Source of the DNA: Streptomyces populi
GTDB taxonomy: Bacteria > Actinomycetota > Actinomycetes > Streptomycetales > Streptomycetaceae
DNA length: 64,000 nt
NCBI RefSeq assembly: GCF_002911015.1
Contig: NZ_KZ626848.1
Coordinates: 62,001-126,000 of the forward strand
Direction: 5' to 3'
A program made the translations under genes and the position numbers. The notes under the pieces were generated by a model. The model was not told where the DNA came from. It did not search any database and saw nothing but the letters and a program-made list of their open reading frames with translations. Of this stretch, positions 28,840 to 37,128 are shown piece after piece (position 1 is the stretch's first letter; each line of letters begins with the position of its first letter).

Positions 28840-29978
28840 TGAACGACTCTTCCTGGGGGGCGCCGCCGCAAGCCGGGTACTGGGGGCCGTCCGAGCAGGG
28901 GCCTGCCCAGGGGGCGGCCCCGGCGGGTCCCACGTACGATGCGCATGACGCGCAGCACACTCGGCCCATGCCCACCGCGCCCGACGTACCCGCTCATGGC
29001 GGAGACCAGGATGACGACCGGGGGGCCGCTCGGCTGAGCGGCCCCCCGGTCCACAACGACACGCCGTCGACGGCGCCCTACGGGGATCCGTCGCACGACC
29101 CGCAGAGCCCGCAGGAGCCCATGCCCAGCGCCGCACCCGAGCCCGCCCCCGCACCTCAGAAGAAGAGTGCGGGACGCGACCTGGGCGCGGCCATAGGAGT
29201 GGGCGTCGGGCTCGGCGCGGTCATCGTCGCGTCGTTGTTCGTCGTCAAGGCCGTCTTCGTCGGAGTGATAGCGGTCGCCGTGGTGGTGGGGCTCTGGGAG
29301 CTCACCTCACGGCTGGAGGAGCGCAAGGGCATCAAGGCGCCCCTCGTGCCGCTCGCGCTCGGCGGGGCCGCCATGGTCGTCGCCGGGTACGTGCGCGGTG
29401 CCGAGGGCGCCTGGGTGGCCATGGCGCTCACCGCGCTGGCCGTCCTGGTCTGGCGGATGACCGAACCACCCGAGGGCTACCTCAAGGACGTCACGGCGGG
29501 GGTCTTCGCGGCCTTCTACGTACCGTTCCTGGCGACCTTCGTGGCCATGATGCTCACGGCCGACGACGGCCCGCGCCGCGTGCTGACCTTCCTGCTGCTG
29601 ACGGTCGTCAGCGACACGGGCGCGTACGCCGTCGGCTGGCGCTTCGGCAAGCACAAGCTGGCTCCGCGGATCAGCCCCGGAAAGACCCGCGAGGGTCTGT
29701 TCGGAGCGGTCACGTTCGCGATGGCGGCGGGTGCGCTGTGCATGCAGTACCTGATCGACGACGGCACCTGGTGGCAGGGTCTGATCCTCGGCCTCGCGGT
29801 CGCGGCCAGCGCCACGCTCGGTGACCTCGGCGAGTCCATGATCAAGCGGGACCTGGGCATCAAGGACATGGGCACCTTGCTCCCGGGCCACGGCGGCATC
29901 ATGGACCGGCTGGACTCCCTGCTCCCGACGGCTCCGGTCGTCTGGCTGCTGCTCGTGCTCTTCGTCGGATCCGGCTGA
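28839..29978 (+). CDS. cdsA: Phosphatidate cytidylyltransferase
   Basis: 379 residues. A hydrophilic N-terminal extension of about 105 residues (Pro/Gly/Ala-rich) precedes six to eight membrane helices. The enzyme signature is complete: SDTGAYAVGWRFGKHKL, ISPGKTREG and the terminal IKDMGTLLPGHGGIMDRLDS. It makes CDP-diacylglycerol, the precursor of phosphatidylinositol, phosphatidylglycerol, cardiolipin and phosphatidylethanolamine. It is coupled to frr and followed by a very strong hairpin. Confidence 0.96.
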   Translation: MNDSSWGAPPQAGYWGPSEQGPAQGAAPAGPTYDAHDAQHTRPMPTAPDVPAHGGDQDDDRGAARLSGPPVHNDTPSTAPYGDPSHDPQSPQEPMPSAAPEPAPAPQKKSAGRDLGAAIGVGVGLGAVIVASLFVVKAVFVGVIAVAVVVGLWELTSRLEERKGIKAPLVPLALGGAAMVVAGYVRGAEGAWVAMALTALAVLVWRMTEPPEGYLKDVTAGVFAAFYVPFLATFVAMMLTADDGPRRVLTFLLLTVVSDTGAYAVGWRFGKHKLAPRISPGKTREGLFGAVTFAMAAGALCMQYLIDDGTWWQGLILGLAVAASATLGDLGESMIKRDLGIKDMGTLLPGHGGIMDRLDSLLPTAPVVWLLLVLFVGSG

Positions 29979-30029
29979 TCGTTTTTCCGCACGCGTTTAC
30001 GACGTGCGCGCCCGCTTCGAGCACACCCA

Positions 30030-30096
30030 CGACACCACCCCTCCGGGTCGTCCGGTCACCTCATCGTGATCTCCGCGACCGGGAGGGGTGGTGTCG
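30030..30096 (+). terminator. Long hairpin after cdsA
   Basis: 21-bp arms (30030-30050 and 30076-30096) with a single mismatch and a 25-nt loop. The left arm begins CGACACCACCCCTCC and the right ends GGAGGGGTGGTGTCG. Confidence 0.85.
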
Positions 30097-30252
30097 TATG
30101 CGCGGGGCCGGCCGTCCTGCCGTTCCGCCCGGCGCGGGCCCCGGCCACGGCGGCGCCGGAGGGAGACGCAGGTCACATCAGGGTCGGTCACATCGTGGCG
30201 GGCCGTTCCGTCAATGAGGTGTACCCACGGGAAACGACGCAGGGAGCACATC

Positions 30253-30726
30253 ATGGAAGCCCGTCTGAACCTCTACGCCAGCCCGGTCTCGGCCAAGTTC
30301 ATGAAGCACATCGTGGCCGCGGGCAGGCCGCTCGCGGAATCGACGCTGCCGCTCGCGACGCAGGAACTGGTGAAGCTCCGCGCCAGCCAGATCAACGGCT
30401 GCGGTTTCTGCACCGACATGCACAGCAAGGACGCGGAAGCCGCGGGCGAGACCTCCGTACGGCTCAACCTGGTCGCGGCCTGGAGGGAGGCGACGGTGTT
30501 CACCGACGCCGAGCGCGCCGCCCTGGAACTGACGGAGCAGGGCACGCGCATCGCCGACGCGGCCGGCGGGGTCACGGACGAGTGCTGGGCGAACGCCGCC
30601 AAGTACTACGACGAGGAGCAGCTCGCCGCCCTGGTGTGCTGCATCGCGCTGATCAACGCCTTCAACCGCGGGAACGTCATGATCCAGCAGCCCGCCGGCG
30701 ACTACCGGCCCGGCCAGTTCGCGTAA
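30253..30726 (+). CDS. AhpD-like carboxymuconolactone decarboxylase family protein
   Basis: 157 residues. The CxxC redox motif is in INGCGFCTDMHSKDAE, matching the AhpD/CMD fold in which Cys-x-x-Cys-x-x-x-His forms a peroxidase active site. AhpD proteins act as alkylhydroperoxidases or disulfide reductants. The start ATG has AGGGAG 6 nt upstream. It may be followed by the GYD gene in a separate unit, since a 14-bp hairpin lies between them. Confidence 0.88.
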   Translation: MEARLNLYASPVSAKFMKHIVAAGRPLAESTLPLATQELVKLRASQINGCGFCTDMHSKDAEAAGETSVRLNLVAAWREATVFTDAERAALELTEQGTRIADAAGGVTDECWANAAKYYDEEQLAALVCCIALINAFNRGNVMIQQPAGDYRPGQFA

Positions 30727-30741
30727 CGGGCCGCGGGGCCG

Positions 30742-30776
30742 GGCCGGACCGGGAGACGTCTCCTCCCGGTCCGGCC
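30742..30776 (+). terminator. Hairpin after the AhpD-like gene
   Basis: GGCCGGACCGGGAG (30742-30755), seven-base loop, CTCCCGGTCCGGCC (30763-30776): perfect 14 bp. Confidence 0.85.
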
Positions 30777-30935
30777 TCTCGTCGGCCCGCCCGCCGCGCG
30801 CAGCCCGCTCGCCGCCCGCGCGGGCGCACGCCGAGGTGCCGTACGGGTGAATCCGGCCGTTCCCCGGTCGGCGACGGACGCGCCGAGGGGAAGGCCAACC
30901 CCGTACCGGACACTCACGGGCAGGGAGCACCCCCT

Positions 30936-31256
30936 ATGCCGAAGTTCCTCATCCAGGCCCGCTACACGCCCGAGGGGGCGAAGGGCGTGATCGGGGAAGG
31001 CGCGAGCGGCCGTCGCGCCGCCGTCGAACACGTCGTCGCGGGCCTCGGTGGAACGGTCGAGACCATGTACTTCTCCTTCGGGGAGGACGACTTCGTGTGC
31101 ATCCTCGACTTCCCCGACACGGTCTCCATGGCCGCCGTCAGCCTCAGGGTGAAGGCCAGCGGCGCGCTCCACACCCGGGCCACGCCGCTCCTCACCCTGG
31201 ACGAGATCGACGAGGCCGCCCGCAGGGAGGTCGCCTTCCGCCCGCCGGGCGCGTAG
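30936..31256 (+). CDS. GYD-domain protein
   Basis: 106 residues, beginning MPKFLIQARYTPEGAKGV, which is the GYD-domain signature (F-x-x-x-x-x-Y-T-x-E-G). It has FGEDDFVCILDFPD in the middle. The fold is a small ferredoxin-like barrel of unknown function. The start is 30936, with CAGGGAG 7 nt upstream. Confidence 0.85.
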   Translation: MPKFLIQARYTPEGAKGVIGEGASGRRAAVEHVVAGLGGTVETMYFSFGEDDFVCILDFPDTVSMAAVSLRVKASGALHTRATPLLTLDEIDEAARREVAFRPPGA

Positions 31257-31270
31257 ACCGGACCGACGCC

Positions 31271-31456
31271 GTGGAGTCGGTGCCGACGCCCCCGCCGACC
31301 ACCGCGATCGACGTCGACGCGTGGATCGACAAGGAGGGCCGGATCGTACGCGTACGCCAGGACGTCCACTTCACGTCCGAACCCGGCCTTCAGAGCACGC
31401 TCACCCTGACCGGTTTCAAGAGCGCCGTTCCGGTGAGCGTGCCGACCACGAAGTGA
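31271..31456 (+). pseudogene. Remnant of a secreted lipoprotein gene (C-terminal end)
   Basis: The open stretch starting 14 nt after the GYD stop encodes DVDAWIDKEGRIVRVRQD ... STLTLTGFKSAVPVSVP, which looks like the C-terminal strands of the large streptomycete lipoproteins related to the LppX/LprAFG fold (VWID-x-x-G-R-x-x-K pattern). The N-terminal signal peptide, lipobox and about 200 residues are missing. A GTG at 31271 would start a 61-aa protein, but the sequence begins in the middle of the fold, so it is read as a truncated remnant. A hairpin follows. Confidence 0.55.
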
Positions 31457-31504
31457 GCGACGCCGCCACCCCGTCGGGCGCACGTCCGGCGGGGGCGGCG
31501 TCGC
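31457..31504 (+). terminator. Hairpin after the lipoprotein remnant
   Basis: GCGACGCCGCC (31457-31467) with GGCGGCGTCGC (31494-31504), perfect 11 bp with additional imperfect pairing inside. Confidence 0.65.
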
Positions 31505-31617
31505 GCGGCTCACTCCCGAAGAGGTTGCCGAGCGCATGGCCGAAGCCTTCACGGTCCGTCTCCTCGACGCGTCGGACGGCAATGGCCCTCACGCGCGGAG
31601 CCATGACGGGACAGCCC

Positions 31618-32445
31618 TTAGGGGCGGAGCATCTCCGTCATGGGCGACTGCGGCGGGATCAGGCCCGGCAGCAGCCAGGGCTGGAAGAGGCTCAGTACGG
31701 CGAGGACGAGGAAGGCGGCCCCGACGACCTGCGAGAAGACGGGGCCCAGCCGCCAGAGTTTCTCCACGAAGATCACCACGGCCACCGCGGCCATCGCCAG
31801 GACGTTCATGACGCCCAGCGGGACGAGCACGACCATCAGCCCCCAGCAGCAGCCCACGCAGTACGCCCCGTGGTGCGCCCCGACCCGCAGATCGCGGGCC
31901 CGGGGCCGGAAGCCCGCGTAATGCGCGAGCTGGCCCATCGGGCTCCGGCAGTGTCGCAGGCAGAGGTCCTTCCACGGGCCGAACTGGTACAGCCCGGCGA
32001 ACAGGAAGGCCCCGGCGCCGATCCAGCGCCCGGTGCCCGGGTGCTCGTCCACCAGGGCACCGGTCCCGGCGAGGAGGCCGTAGGCGACCAGGCCGAAGGC
32101 TGTCCAGACCAGCAGGTACCCGCCGACGAACTGGGCGGTACGAGACACCCGCACGACTCCCGTGGGCGACTGGCGCCCGATGGCCCGCGCCCAGGTGAGG
32201 GCCACCGGGGCCACCGACGGGAACATCATGGCGATCATCATGACCAGCCACAGCAGCAGGAACAGCGGGACGCCCATACCCATGGTTCCCGGCTCGACCC
32301 CCATGTCACGGGCCTGATCGACCACCAGCACCCAGGCGAGGAGGGCGATCGACGCCATCAGGGACCAGGCGAACGCAAGCTGCCGGGCCGACAGCAGATT
32401 CGCCGGACGCAGAGGGGGTGACAGGGCCTGCCGGTCGAGGCGCAC
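31618..32445 (-). CDS. DUF2182 metal-binding membrane protein
   Basis: 275 residues with about seven membrane helices. The family's Met/Cys/His pattern is present: MMIAMMFPSVAPVALTWAR, then KDLCLRHCRSPM and HHGAYCVGCCWGLMVV. These are predicted metal ligands. Function is unproven. It is transcribed away from the DUF1326 gene (divergent, 198 bp between starts). These two families often lie together, which suggests that they share a substrate or cofactor. The sequence between them contains the promoters of both. Confidence 0.9.
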   Translation of the reverse strand: MRLDRQALSPPLRPANLLSARQLAFAWSLMASIALLAWVLVVDQARDMGVEPGTMGMGVPLFLLLWLVMMIAMMFPSVAPVALTWARAIGRQSPTGVVRVSRTAQFVGGYLLVWTAFGLVAYGLLAGTGALVDEHPGTGRWIGAGAFLFAGLYQFGPWKDLCLRHCRSPMGQLAHYAGFRPRARDLRVGAHHGAYCVGCCWGLMVVLVPLGVMNVLAMAAVAVVIFVEKLWRLGPVFSQVVGAAFLVLAVLSLFQPWLLPGLIPPQSPMTEMLRP

Positions 32446-32643
32446 GCCTCCAGCACACCACGGCGGACCGGCACGTGCGCGCGGGAACGCGTGTACGCGT
32501 AAAGCACCTCCTCCGGTTGCCCCTGCGGTGGGACAATCGGGGTGGATACCTGTACGACCCGGGCGTGGGCCGACGACGGCTCACGGGGGCTCTGCCGTCC
32601 TCCCGAGACCGACGTCCTGGCACGGTCACAAGGAGGCAGGGAG

Positions 32644-33300
32644 ATGTCCGATACGACGGCGACCGTTCCCCGGTGGCACGCGGCGGGCGACTGGTTCGAC
32701 ACCTGCAAGTGCAACGTGCCCTGCCCCTGCTCGTTCGCGCAGTTGCCCAGCCACGGGGACTGCGACGGCATCCTGGCCTGGCACATCCGCGAGGGCCACT
32801 ACGGTGACGTACGGCTCGACGGCCTGAACGTGCTGATGGTGGCCTCGTTCGTCGGCAACATCTGGGCCGAGCACACGGACACGTACGCCGCGGTCTTCGT
32901 CGACGAGCGCGCCGACGACCCCCAGCGCGGGGCGATTCAGATGATCTTCGGTGGCCAGGCGGGCAGTTGGCCCGCCCAGATGGTGAGCATGATGGGCGCC
33001 GAGATGCGCGGCATGGAGTTCGCCCCCATCGAGATCGAGGTCGCCGACGACCTCGCGAGCTGGCGGGCCGTGGTACCGGGCCGGATCGAGGCGAGCGCGA
33101 CCGCGCTCACGGGACCCACGACCCCGGAGGGCGCACGCGTCCAGTCGACCAACCTGCCGGGTGCGGAGACCGGACCGGGCCAGGTCGCGACCTGGGGCCG
33201 CTCGACGGTGGACCGTGCCGATGCCCACGGCTTCCTCTGGAGCCGCGAAGGCCGGTCCAGCAAGCACATCACCTTCGACTGGACCGGGCCCGACCACTGA
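32644..33300 (+). CDS. DUF1326 protein
   Basis: 218 residues. It has the N-terminal motif DWFDTCKCNVPCPCSFAQ, in which cysteines (CKC and CPC) are typical of DUF1326 and suggest metal binding. The rest is a conserved beta-rich domain ending RSSKHITFDWTG. Function unknown. The ATG has a strong ribosome binding site (AGGAGGCAGGGAG). It is paired with the divergent DUF2182 gene. Confidence 0.9.
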   Translation: MSDTTATVPRWHAAGDWFDTCKCNVPCPCSFAQLPSHGDCDGILAWHIREGHYGDVRLDGLNVLMVASFVGNIWAEHTDTYAAVFVDERADDPQRGAIQMIFGGQAGSWPAQMVSMMGAEMRGMEFAPIEIEVADDLASWRAVVPGRIEASATALTGPTTPEGARVQSTNLPGAETGPGQVATWGRSTVDRADAHGFLWSREGRSSKHITFDWTGPDH

Positions 33301-33362
33301 ACTCGACCGGGTATGTCGGTACGGTTCGCCCAAGTCGCTTCGGGACGAAGCGGTCGCTCCGT

Positions 33363-33368
33363 TAAGGT
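33363..33368 (+). promoter_or_regulatory. -10 box of the zinc-ribbon gene
   Basis: TAAGGT ends 7 nt before the ATG at 33376 and no ribosome binding site is present; a leaderless mRNA is likely. Confidence 0.45.
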
Positions 33369-33375
33369 GCGCGGC

Positions 33376-33576
33376 ATGACCGACGACGCCCCGGCCTGTC
33401 CCGAGTGCAGCCGGCCCATGAAGTCCGGCGGCTTCGTCCTCTGCGGGCGGGAGGACGACGGCCGGCGCACCTGCCGGACATTGTGGAGATGTGGCGGTCG
33501 GCATGTCTGGTGGAACTGGGCCGACCGGCCGGACGAGCCTTTGGAGCCCTGCCCCGTGCCGGAGCTCTTCCGCTGA
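33376..33576 (+). CDS. Small zinc-ribbon protein
   Basis: 66 residues. Two cysteine pairs (CPEC near residue 8 and CGR ... RTC ... RCGG) suggest a treble-clef or zinc ribbon. The Trp/His stretch HVWWNWAD follows. It resembles small streptomycete hypothetical proteins that lack a known function. The start has the -10 box described for it. Confidence 0.65.
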   Translation: MTDDAPACPECSRPMKSGGFVLCGREDDGRRTCRTLWRCGGRHVWWNWADRPDEPLEPCPVPELFR

Positions 33577-33844
33577 CATCCAGCGTTGACATCAATGCCC
33601 CGGACGGCGGCGGCACTCGGCACCCACGTGTGGCACCGGTGACTGAGGTGGCCCCTTCCGGGGCGAGAGCAGATCGAACGGACAAGGCGGATGCCGACGG
33701 TTCGAGCTTCCGCGCCCGCAGGGGAGAAGGCCCCCGCCGATCAGGACCCGGAGCTTTGCCATCCAGGTCCGACAGCGGCGTCGGGACCACGACAATGGTG
33801 CGATGCGGTCGCCCGAGCTCACCGAGGGTGAGTAGGAGAGAACT

Positions 33845-34387
33845 GTCGAAAGTCTGCGCGGGACGCGCCTGGTAGAAGTCACCTACTATCCGCTGAGCTG
33901 CGGTGACGACGGCGCCGAGGCCGAGGAGTGGGACTTCGGCGCATGGCACCAGCCCACGATGGGCGTCGGCCTGGTCGCCGAGAACGGCACTCGGTACTCG
34001 GCAGTGTGGGGCCACAGTTTCGACCACTACGGCCTGGAGATCTTCCGGGAGCCGATGTCCAGCCGATTGACCATGATCGGACAGCCCGGAGGAACGCCGG
34101 CCGTGGAGGTGACCGGCCATCCCTCTTGGTCGAGGCTTGTCGGGGTTCCGCTCCTGGGTGCCGACATCCTATGGTCCGAGAGTGTCGACGGACTCCGCAT
34201 ACCTGTCGCTGTCGAGCTTCGTGCGCCTGCCGCCACAGCGTGGCTTGTCGTGGGCCGGCCGGTGGAATGGCCACCGGACGGGCGTTTCTACCTCGCCACC
34301 GATGACGTCATGGCCGTCTTCACGCATGAGTTCGCCGGCGCCGTCGGTCTCCCTCCGGGGAGCGGAAGGACTGACCGCGAAGAGTGA
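33845..34387 (+). CDS. Hypothetical protein with an apparent GTC start codon
   Basis: The coherent protein runs as VESLRGTRLVEVTYYPLSCG and on to WDFGAWHQPTMGVGLVAENG, ending PPGSGRTDREE (180 residues if counted from 33845). Upstream the frame is closed by TAG at 33833. No ATG, GTG or TTG occurs in it before the ATG at 33959, yet the residues before that ATG are protein-like. AGGAG (33834-33838) sits exactly 6 nt before GTC at 33845, where homologues would have M-E-x-L-R-G. So the start is either a rare GTC, a mutated GTG, or a sequencing error; otherwise the product begins at 33959 (142 aa) without the first 38 residues. Codon use is less GC-biased than that of its neighbours, suggesting accessory DNA. 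Function unknown. Confidence 0.55.
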   Translation, partial: VESLRGTRLVEVTYYPLSCGDDGAEAEEWDFGAWHQPTMGVGLVAENGTRYSAVWGHSFDHYGLEIFREPMSSRLTMIGQPGGTPAVEVTGHPSWSRLVGVPLLGADILWSESVDGLRIPVAVELRAPAATAWLVVGRPVEWPPDGRFYLATDDVMAVFTHEFAGAVGLPPGSGRTDREE

Positions 34388-34653
34388 CGAACCATGATCA
34401 GATGGTGAGGGAGTGGTTCCTGTCCGTGGGGCTGATCGAGCCCGCGGTGCCGGGGAAGAACAGGTCACGCTCCATGGTCGTCGCACCACAGTCACCGCAC
34501 TGAAGTCGCCAGGGCGGTCCGGCCGAGTGCCGTGCTGTGCCGTTCCCGGGCCGTGCGAGGTCGACCGGAGCTGACAGACGGCACCCACAGGTGACCGCTC
34601 CCACCCCGCTCCGGCCTGGGCCGGTCGAGTTGATCTGCGACACTGGAAGGGTT

Positions 34654-35760
34654 ATGCCTGCACCCGGAGAACTCACCTTTGTCGCGCCGCGCGGAGCCAA
34701 GAAGCCGCCGCGGCACCTCGCCGATCTCACGCCCGCCGAGCGCAAAGAGGCGGTTGCCGCGATCGGTGAGAAGCCGTTTCGTGCCAAGCAGCTCTCGCAG
34801 CACTACTTCGCCCGGTACGCGCACGACCCCGCCCAGTGGACGGACATCCCGGCCGCCTCGCGCGGCAAGCTCCAGGAAGCGCTGCTTCCCGAGCTGATGA
34901 CGGTCGTGCGGCACCTGTCGACCGACCAGGACACCACCCGCAAGACCCTGTGGCGGCTCTTCGACGGCACGCTCGTCGAGTCCGTGCTGATGCGCTACCC
35001 GGACCGGGTGACCATGTGCATCAGCTCGCAGGCGGGCTGCGGGATGAACTGCCCGTTCTGCGCCACCGGACAGGCCGGCCTCGACCGGAACCTGTCGACC
35101 GGCGAGATCGTGCACCAGATCGTCGACGGCATGCGAGCGCTGCGTGACGGCGAGATCCCCGGGGGACCGGCGCGGCTGAGCAACATCGTCTTCATGGGGA
35201 TGGGCGAGCCGCTCGCCAACTACAAGCGCGTGGTCGGGGCGATCCGGGCCCTGACCGACCCCGAGCCGGACGGCCTCGGCCTCTCGCAGCGCGGCATCAC
35301 GGTCTCGACGGTCGGGCTCGTCCCCGCCATCAACCGCTTCGCGGACGAGGGCTTCAAGTGCCGGCTCGCGATCTCCCTGCACGCCCCGGACGACGAGCTG
35401 CGCGACACCCTCGTCCCCGTGAACACGCGGTGGAAGGTGCGCGAGGTGCTGGACGCGGGCTGGGGGTACGCGGACCGGTCCGGGCGCAGGCTGTCCATCG
35501 AGTACGCGCTCATCCGCGACATCAACGACCAGGCGTGGCGTGGCGACCGGCTCGGGCGGATGCTCAAGGGCAGGCCCGTGCACGTCAACCTCATCCCGCT
35601 GAACCCGACCCCGGGCTCGAAGTGGACCGCGTCGCGGCCCGAGGACGAGAAGGCGTTCGTCGAGGCGATCGCCGCCCACGGCGTCACGGTGACCGTCCGG
35701 GACACCCGGGGCCAGGAGATCGACGGAGCGTGCGGCCAGCTCGCCGCGACGGAGCGGTAG
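34654..35760 (+). CDS. rlmN: Dual-specificity RNA methyltransferase RlmN
   Basis: 368 residues. The radical-SAM motif is in [16 protein letters not shown] (Cys129, Cys133, Cys136), with the family's C-terminal cysteine at about 360 (DGACGQL). It makes m2A2503 in 23S rRNA and m2A37 in some tRNAs. The start ATG fits [17 protein letters not shown] and has GGAAGG 3 nt upstream. It ends 91 nt before the TPP riboswitch. Confidence 0.97.
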   Translation: MPAPGELTFVAPRGAKKPPRHLADLTPAERKEAVAAIGEKPFRAKQLSQHYFARYAHDPAQWTDIPAASRGKLQEALLPELMTVVRHLSTDQDTTRKTLWRLFDGTLVESVLMRYPDRVTMCISSQAGCGMNCPFCATGQAGLDRNLSTGEIVHQIVDGMRALRDGEIPGGPARLSNIVFMGMGEPLANYKRVVGAIRALTDPEPDGLGLSQRGITVSTVGLVPAINRFADEGFKCRLAISLHAPDDELRDTLVPVNTRWKVREVLDAGWGYADRSGRRLSIEYALIRDINDQAWRGDRLGRMLKGRPVHVNLIPLNPTPGSKWTASRPEDEKAFVEAIAAHGVTVTVRDTRGQEIDGACGQLAATER

Positions 35761-35850
35761 TCTGAACCGAGTCGGTCCGTTCCGGCGTCCTCATGGTCCG
35801 ACGCCGTCATGACCCGACATCTTCACCGTCCGACATCTTCATATTCCGAC

Positions 35851-35935
35851 AGGGGAGCGCCACAGCGCTGAGAGTGCGGGACAGCCCGCAGACCCTCTGA
35901 ACCTTGCCCAGGTCATTCTGGGTAGGAAGTTCGGT
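35851..35935 (+). ncRNA. TPP riboswitch (THI element)
   Basis: The THI-box signature is clear: GCGCTGAGAGTGCGGG, then GACCCTCTGAACCT and finally GGGTAGGAAGTTCGG, enclosing the variable P3-like stem. This aptamer binds thiamine pyrophosphate and shuts off the downstream thiBPQ transporter when TPP is high. It lies between rlmN and thiB and reads on the plus strand. Confidence 0.95.
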
Positions 35936-35953
35936 CGTTACTCAAGCTGTTGC

Positions 35954-35990
35954 GCCCTGCCCGGGAACCGTCAGAGGTCCCGGGCAGGGC
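35954..35990 (+). terminator. Terminator of the TPP riboswitch expression platform
   Basis: GCCCTGCCCGGGA (35954-35966), 11-nt loop, TCCCGGGCAGGGC (35978-35990): perfect 13-bp stem starting 19 nt after the aptamer and ending 32 nt before the thiB start. It probably acts as a transcription attenuator. No long U-tract follows (CGCGTCTCTTCC), as is usual for Streptomyces. Confidence 0.8.
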
Positions 35991-36022
35991 CGCGTCTCTT
36001 CCTGGTCACCCAGGAGGAATCA

Positions 36023-37117
36023 GTGATCACCAACACCGGCAGCAGACGGCTCGCGGTCACGGCCGTCGGGCTCGGCCTGATCGCCCTGCCCGCACTGTCC
36101 GCGTGCAGTTCGTCCGAGGCATCCGGCTCGGGCGAGTCCAAGACGGTCACGCTCGTCAGCCACGACTCGTTCGTCGTGTCGAAGAGCGTGCTCAAGGACT
36201 TCGAGAAGCAGTCCGGGTACAAGGTCCGGGTCCTCAAGGACGGCGACGCCGGGCAGGCGGTGAACAAGGCGATCCTGACCAAGGACAATCCGCAGGGCGA
36301 CGTCTTCTTCGGCGTCGACAACACCCTGCTCTCCCGCGCGCTCGACAACGGACTGTTCCAGCCGTACGAGGCGAAGGGCGCGGACCTGGTCCTGCCCGAG
36401 TACCGGATCGACCAGGACAAGCACCGGGTCACGCCCATCGACTCCGGCGACATCTGCGTCAACTACGACAAGGCGTACTTCAGCGAGCACAAGCTGAAGC
36501 CGCCGCAGTCCTTCGACGACCTGGCCGAGCCCGCGTACAAGAACCTCCTCGTCACCGAGAACGCCGCCACCTCCTCGCCGGGCCTCGGCTTCCTGCTCGG
36601 CTCCGCCGCCCACTACGGCGACAAGGGCTGGGAGGACTACTGGAAGAAGCTCAAGGCCAACGGGGTCAAGGTCGTCGACGGCTGGGAGCAGGCGTACAAC
36701 GAGGAGTTCTCGGGGTCCGCAGGCGGGAAGAAGGCCAAGGCCGACCGGCCGCTCGTCGTGTCGTACGCCTCCTCGCCGCCCGCCGAGGTCATCTACGCCG
36801 ACCCGAAGCCCAGCACCGCTCCGACCGGTGTCGCGACCGGCACCTGCTTCCGCCAGGTCGAGTACGCGGGTCTGCTCAGCCACGCCGGCAACGCCAAGGG
36901 CGGCAAGGCGCTCCTCGACTTCATGCTCAGCAAGGAGTTCCAGGACGACATGCCGCTCAGCATGTTCGTCTACCCGGTGCGCGAGGCCGCGCAGGTGCCG
37001 CCGGAGTTCACGCGGTACGGTCCGCCGGCCAAGGATCCCGAGACCCTGGCGCCCGCGAAGATCGCCGCCGACCGCGACCAGTGGGTCAAGTCGTGGACCT
37101 CGCTCGTACTGAAGTAG
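36023..37117 (+). CDS. thiB: Thiamine ABC transporter, substrate-binding lipoprotein
   Basis: 364 residues. The signal peptide has a lipobox (LPALSAC) so it is anchored to the outer face of the membrane. The body matches the TbpA/ThiB family (VTLVSHDSFVVSKSVLKDF, LLFLLGS region, PTGVATGTCFRQVEYAG). It delivers thiamine (or TPP) to the ThiP permease. GTG at 36023 has AGGAGG 6 nt upstream. The whole operon is under the TPP riboswitch. Confidence 0.95.
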   Translation: MITNTGSRRLAVTAVGLGLIALPALSACSSSEASGSGESKTVTLVSHDSFVVSKSVLKDFEKQSGYKVRVLKDGDAGQAVNKAILTKDNPQGDVFFGVDNTLLSRALDNGLFQPYEAKGADLVLPEYRIDQDKHRVTPIDSGDICVNYDKAYFSEHKLKPPQSFDDLAEPAYKNLLVTENAATSSPGLGFLLGSAAHYGDKGWEDYWKKLKANGVKVVDGWEQAYNEEFSGSAGGKKAKADRPLVVSYASSPPAEVIYADPKPSTAPTGVATGTCFRQVEYAGLLSHAGNAKGGKALLDFMLSKEFQDDMPLSMFVYPVREAAQVPPEFTRYGPPAKDPETLAPAKIAADRDQWVKSWTSLVLK

Positions 37118-37128
37118 CCGCCGGACCG

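Noticed and set aside
31505..31617. Plus-strand fragment EEVAERMAEAFTVRLLDASDG after the lipoprotein remnant
   Set aside because: Too short and without context; probably composition.
33362..34120. Minus-strand ORF opposite the zinc-ribbon and GTC-start genes
   Set aside because: Only a short stretch (GRPHRTIVVVPTPLSDLDG) looks protein-like; there is no conserved start, and the opposite strand has better genes.
34398..34600. Minus-strand fragment with [16 protein letters not shown]
   Set aside because: Has a CxxC and reads protein-like for about 35 residues, but no start or homology can be supported; it may be a small remnant.
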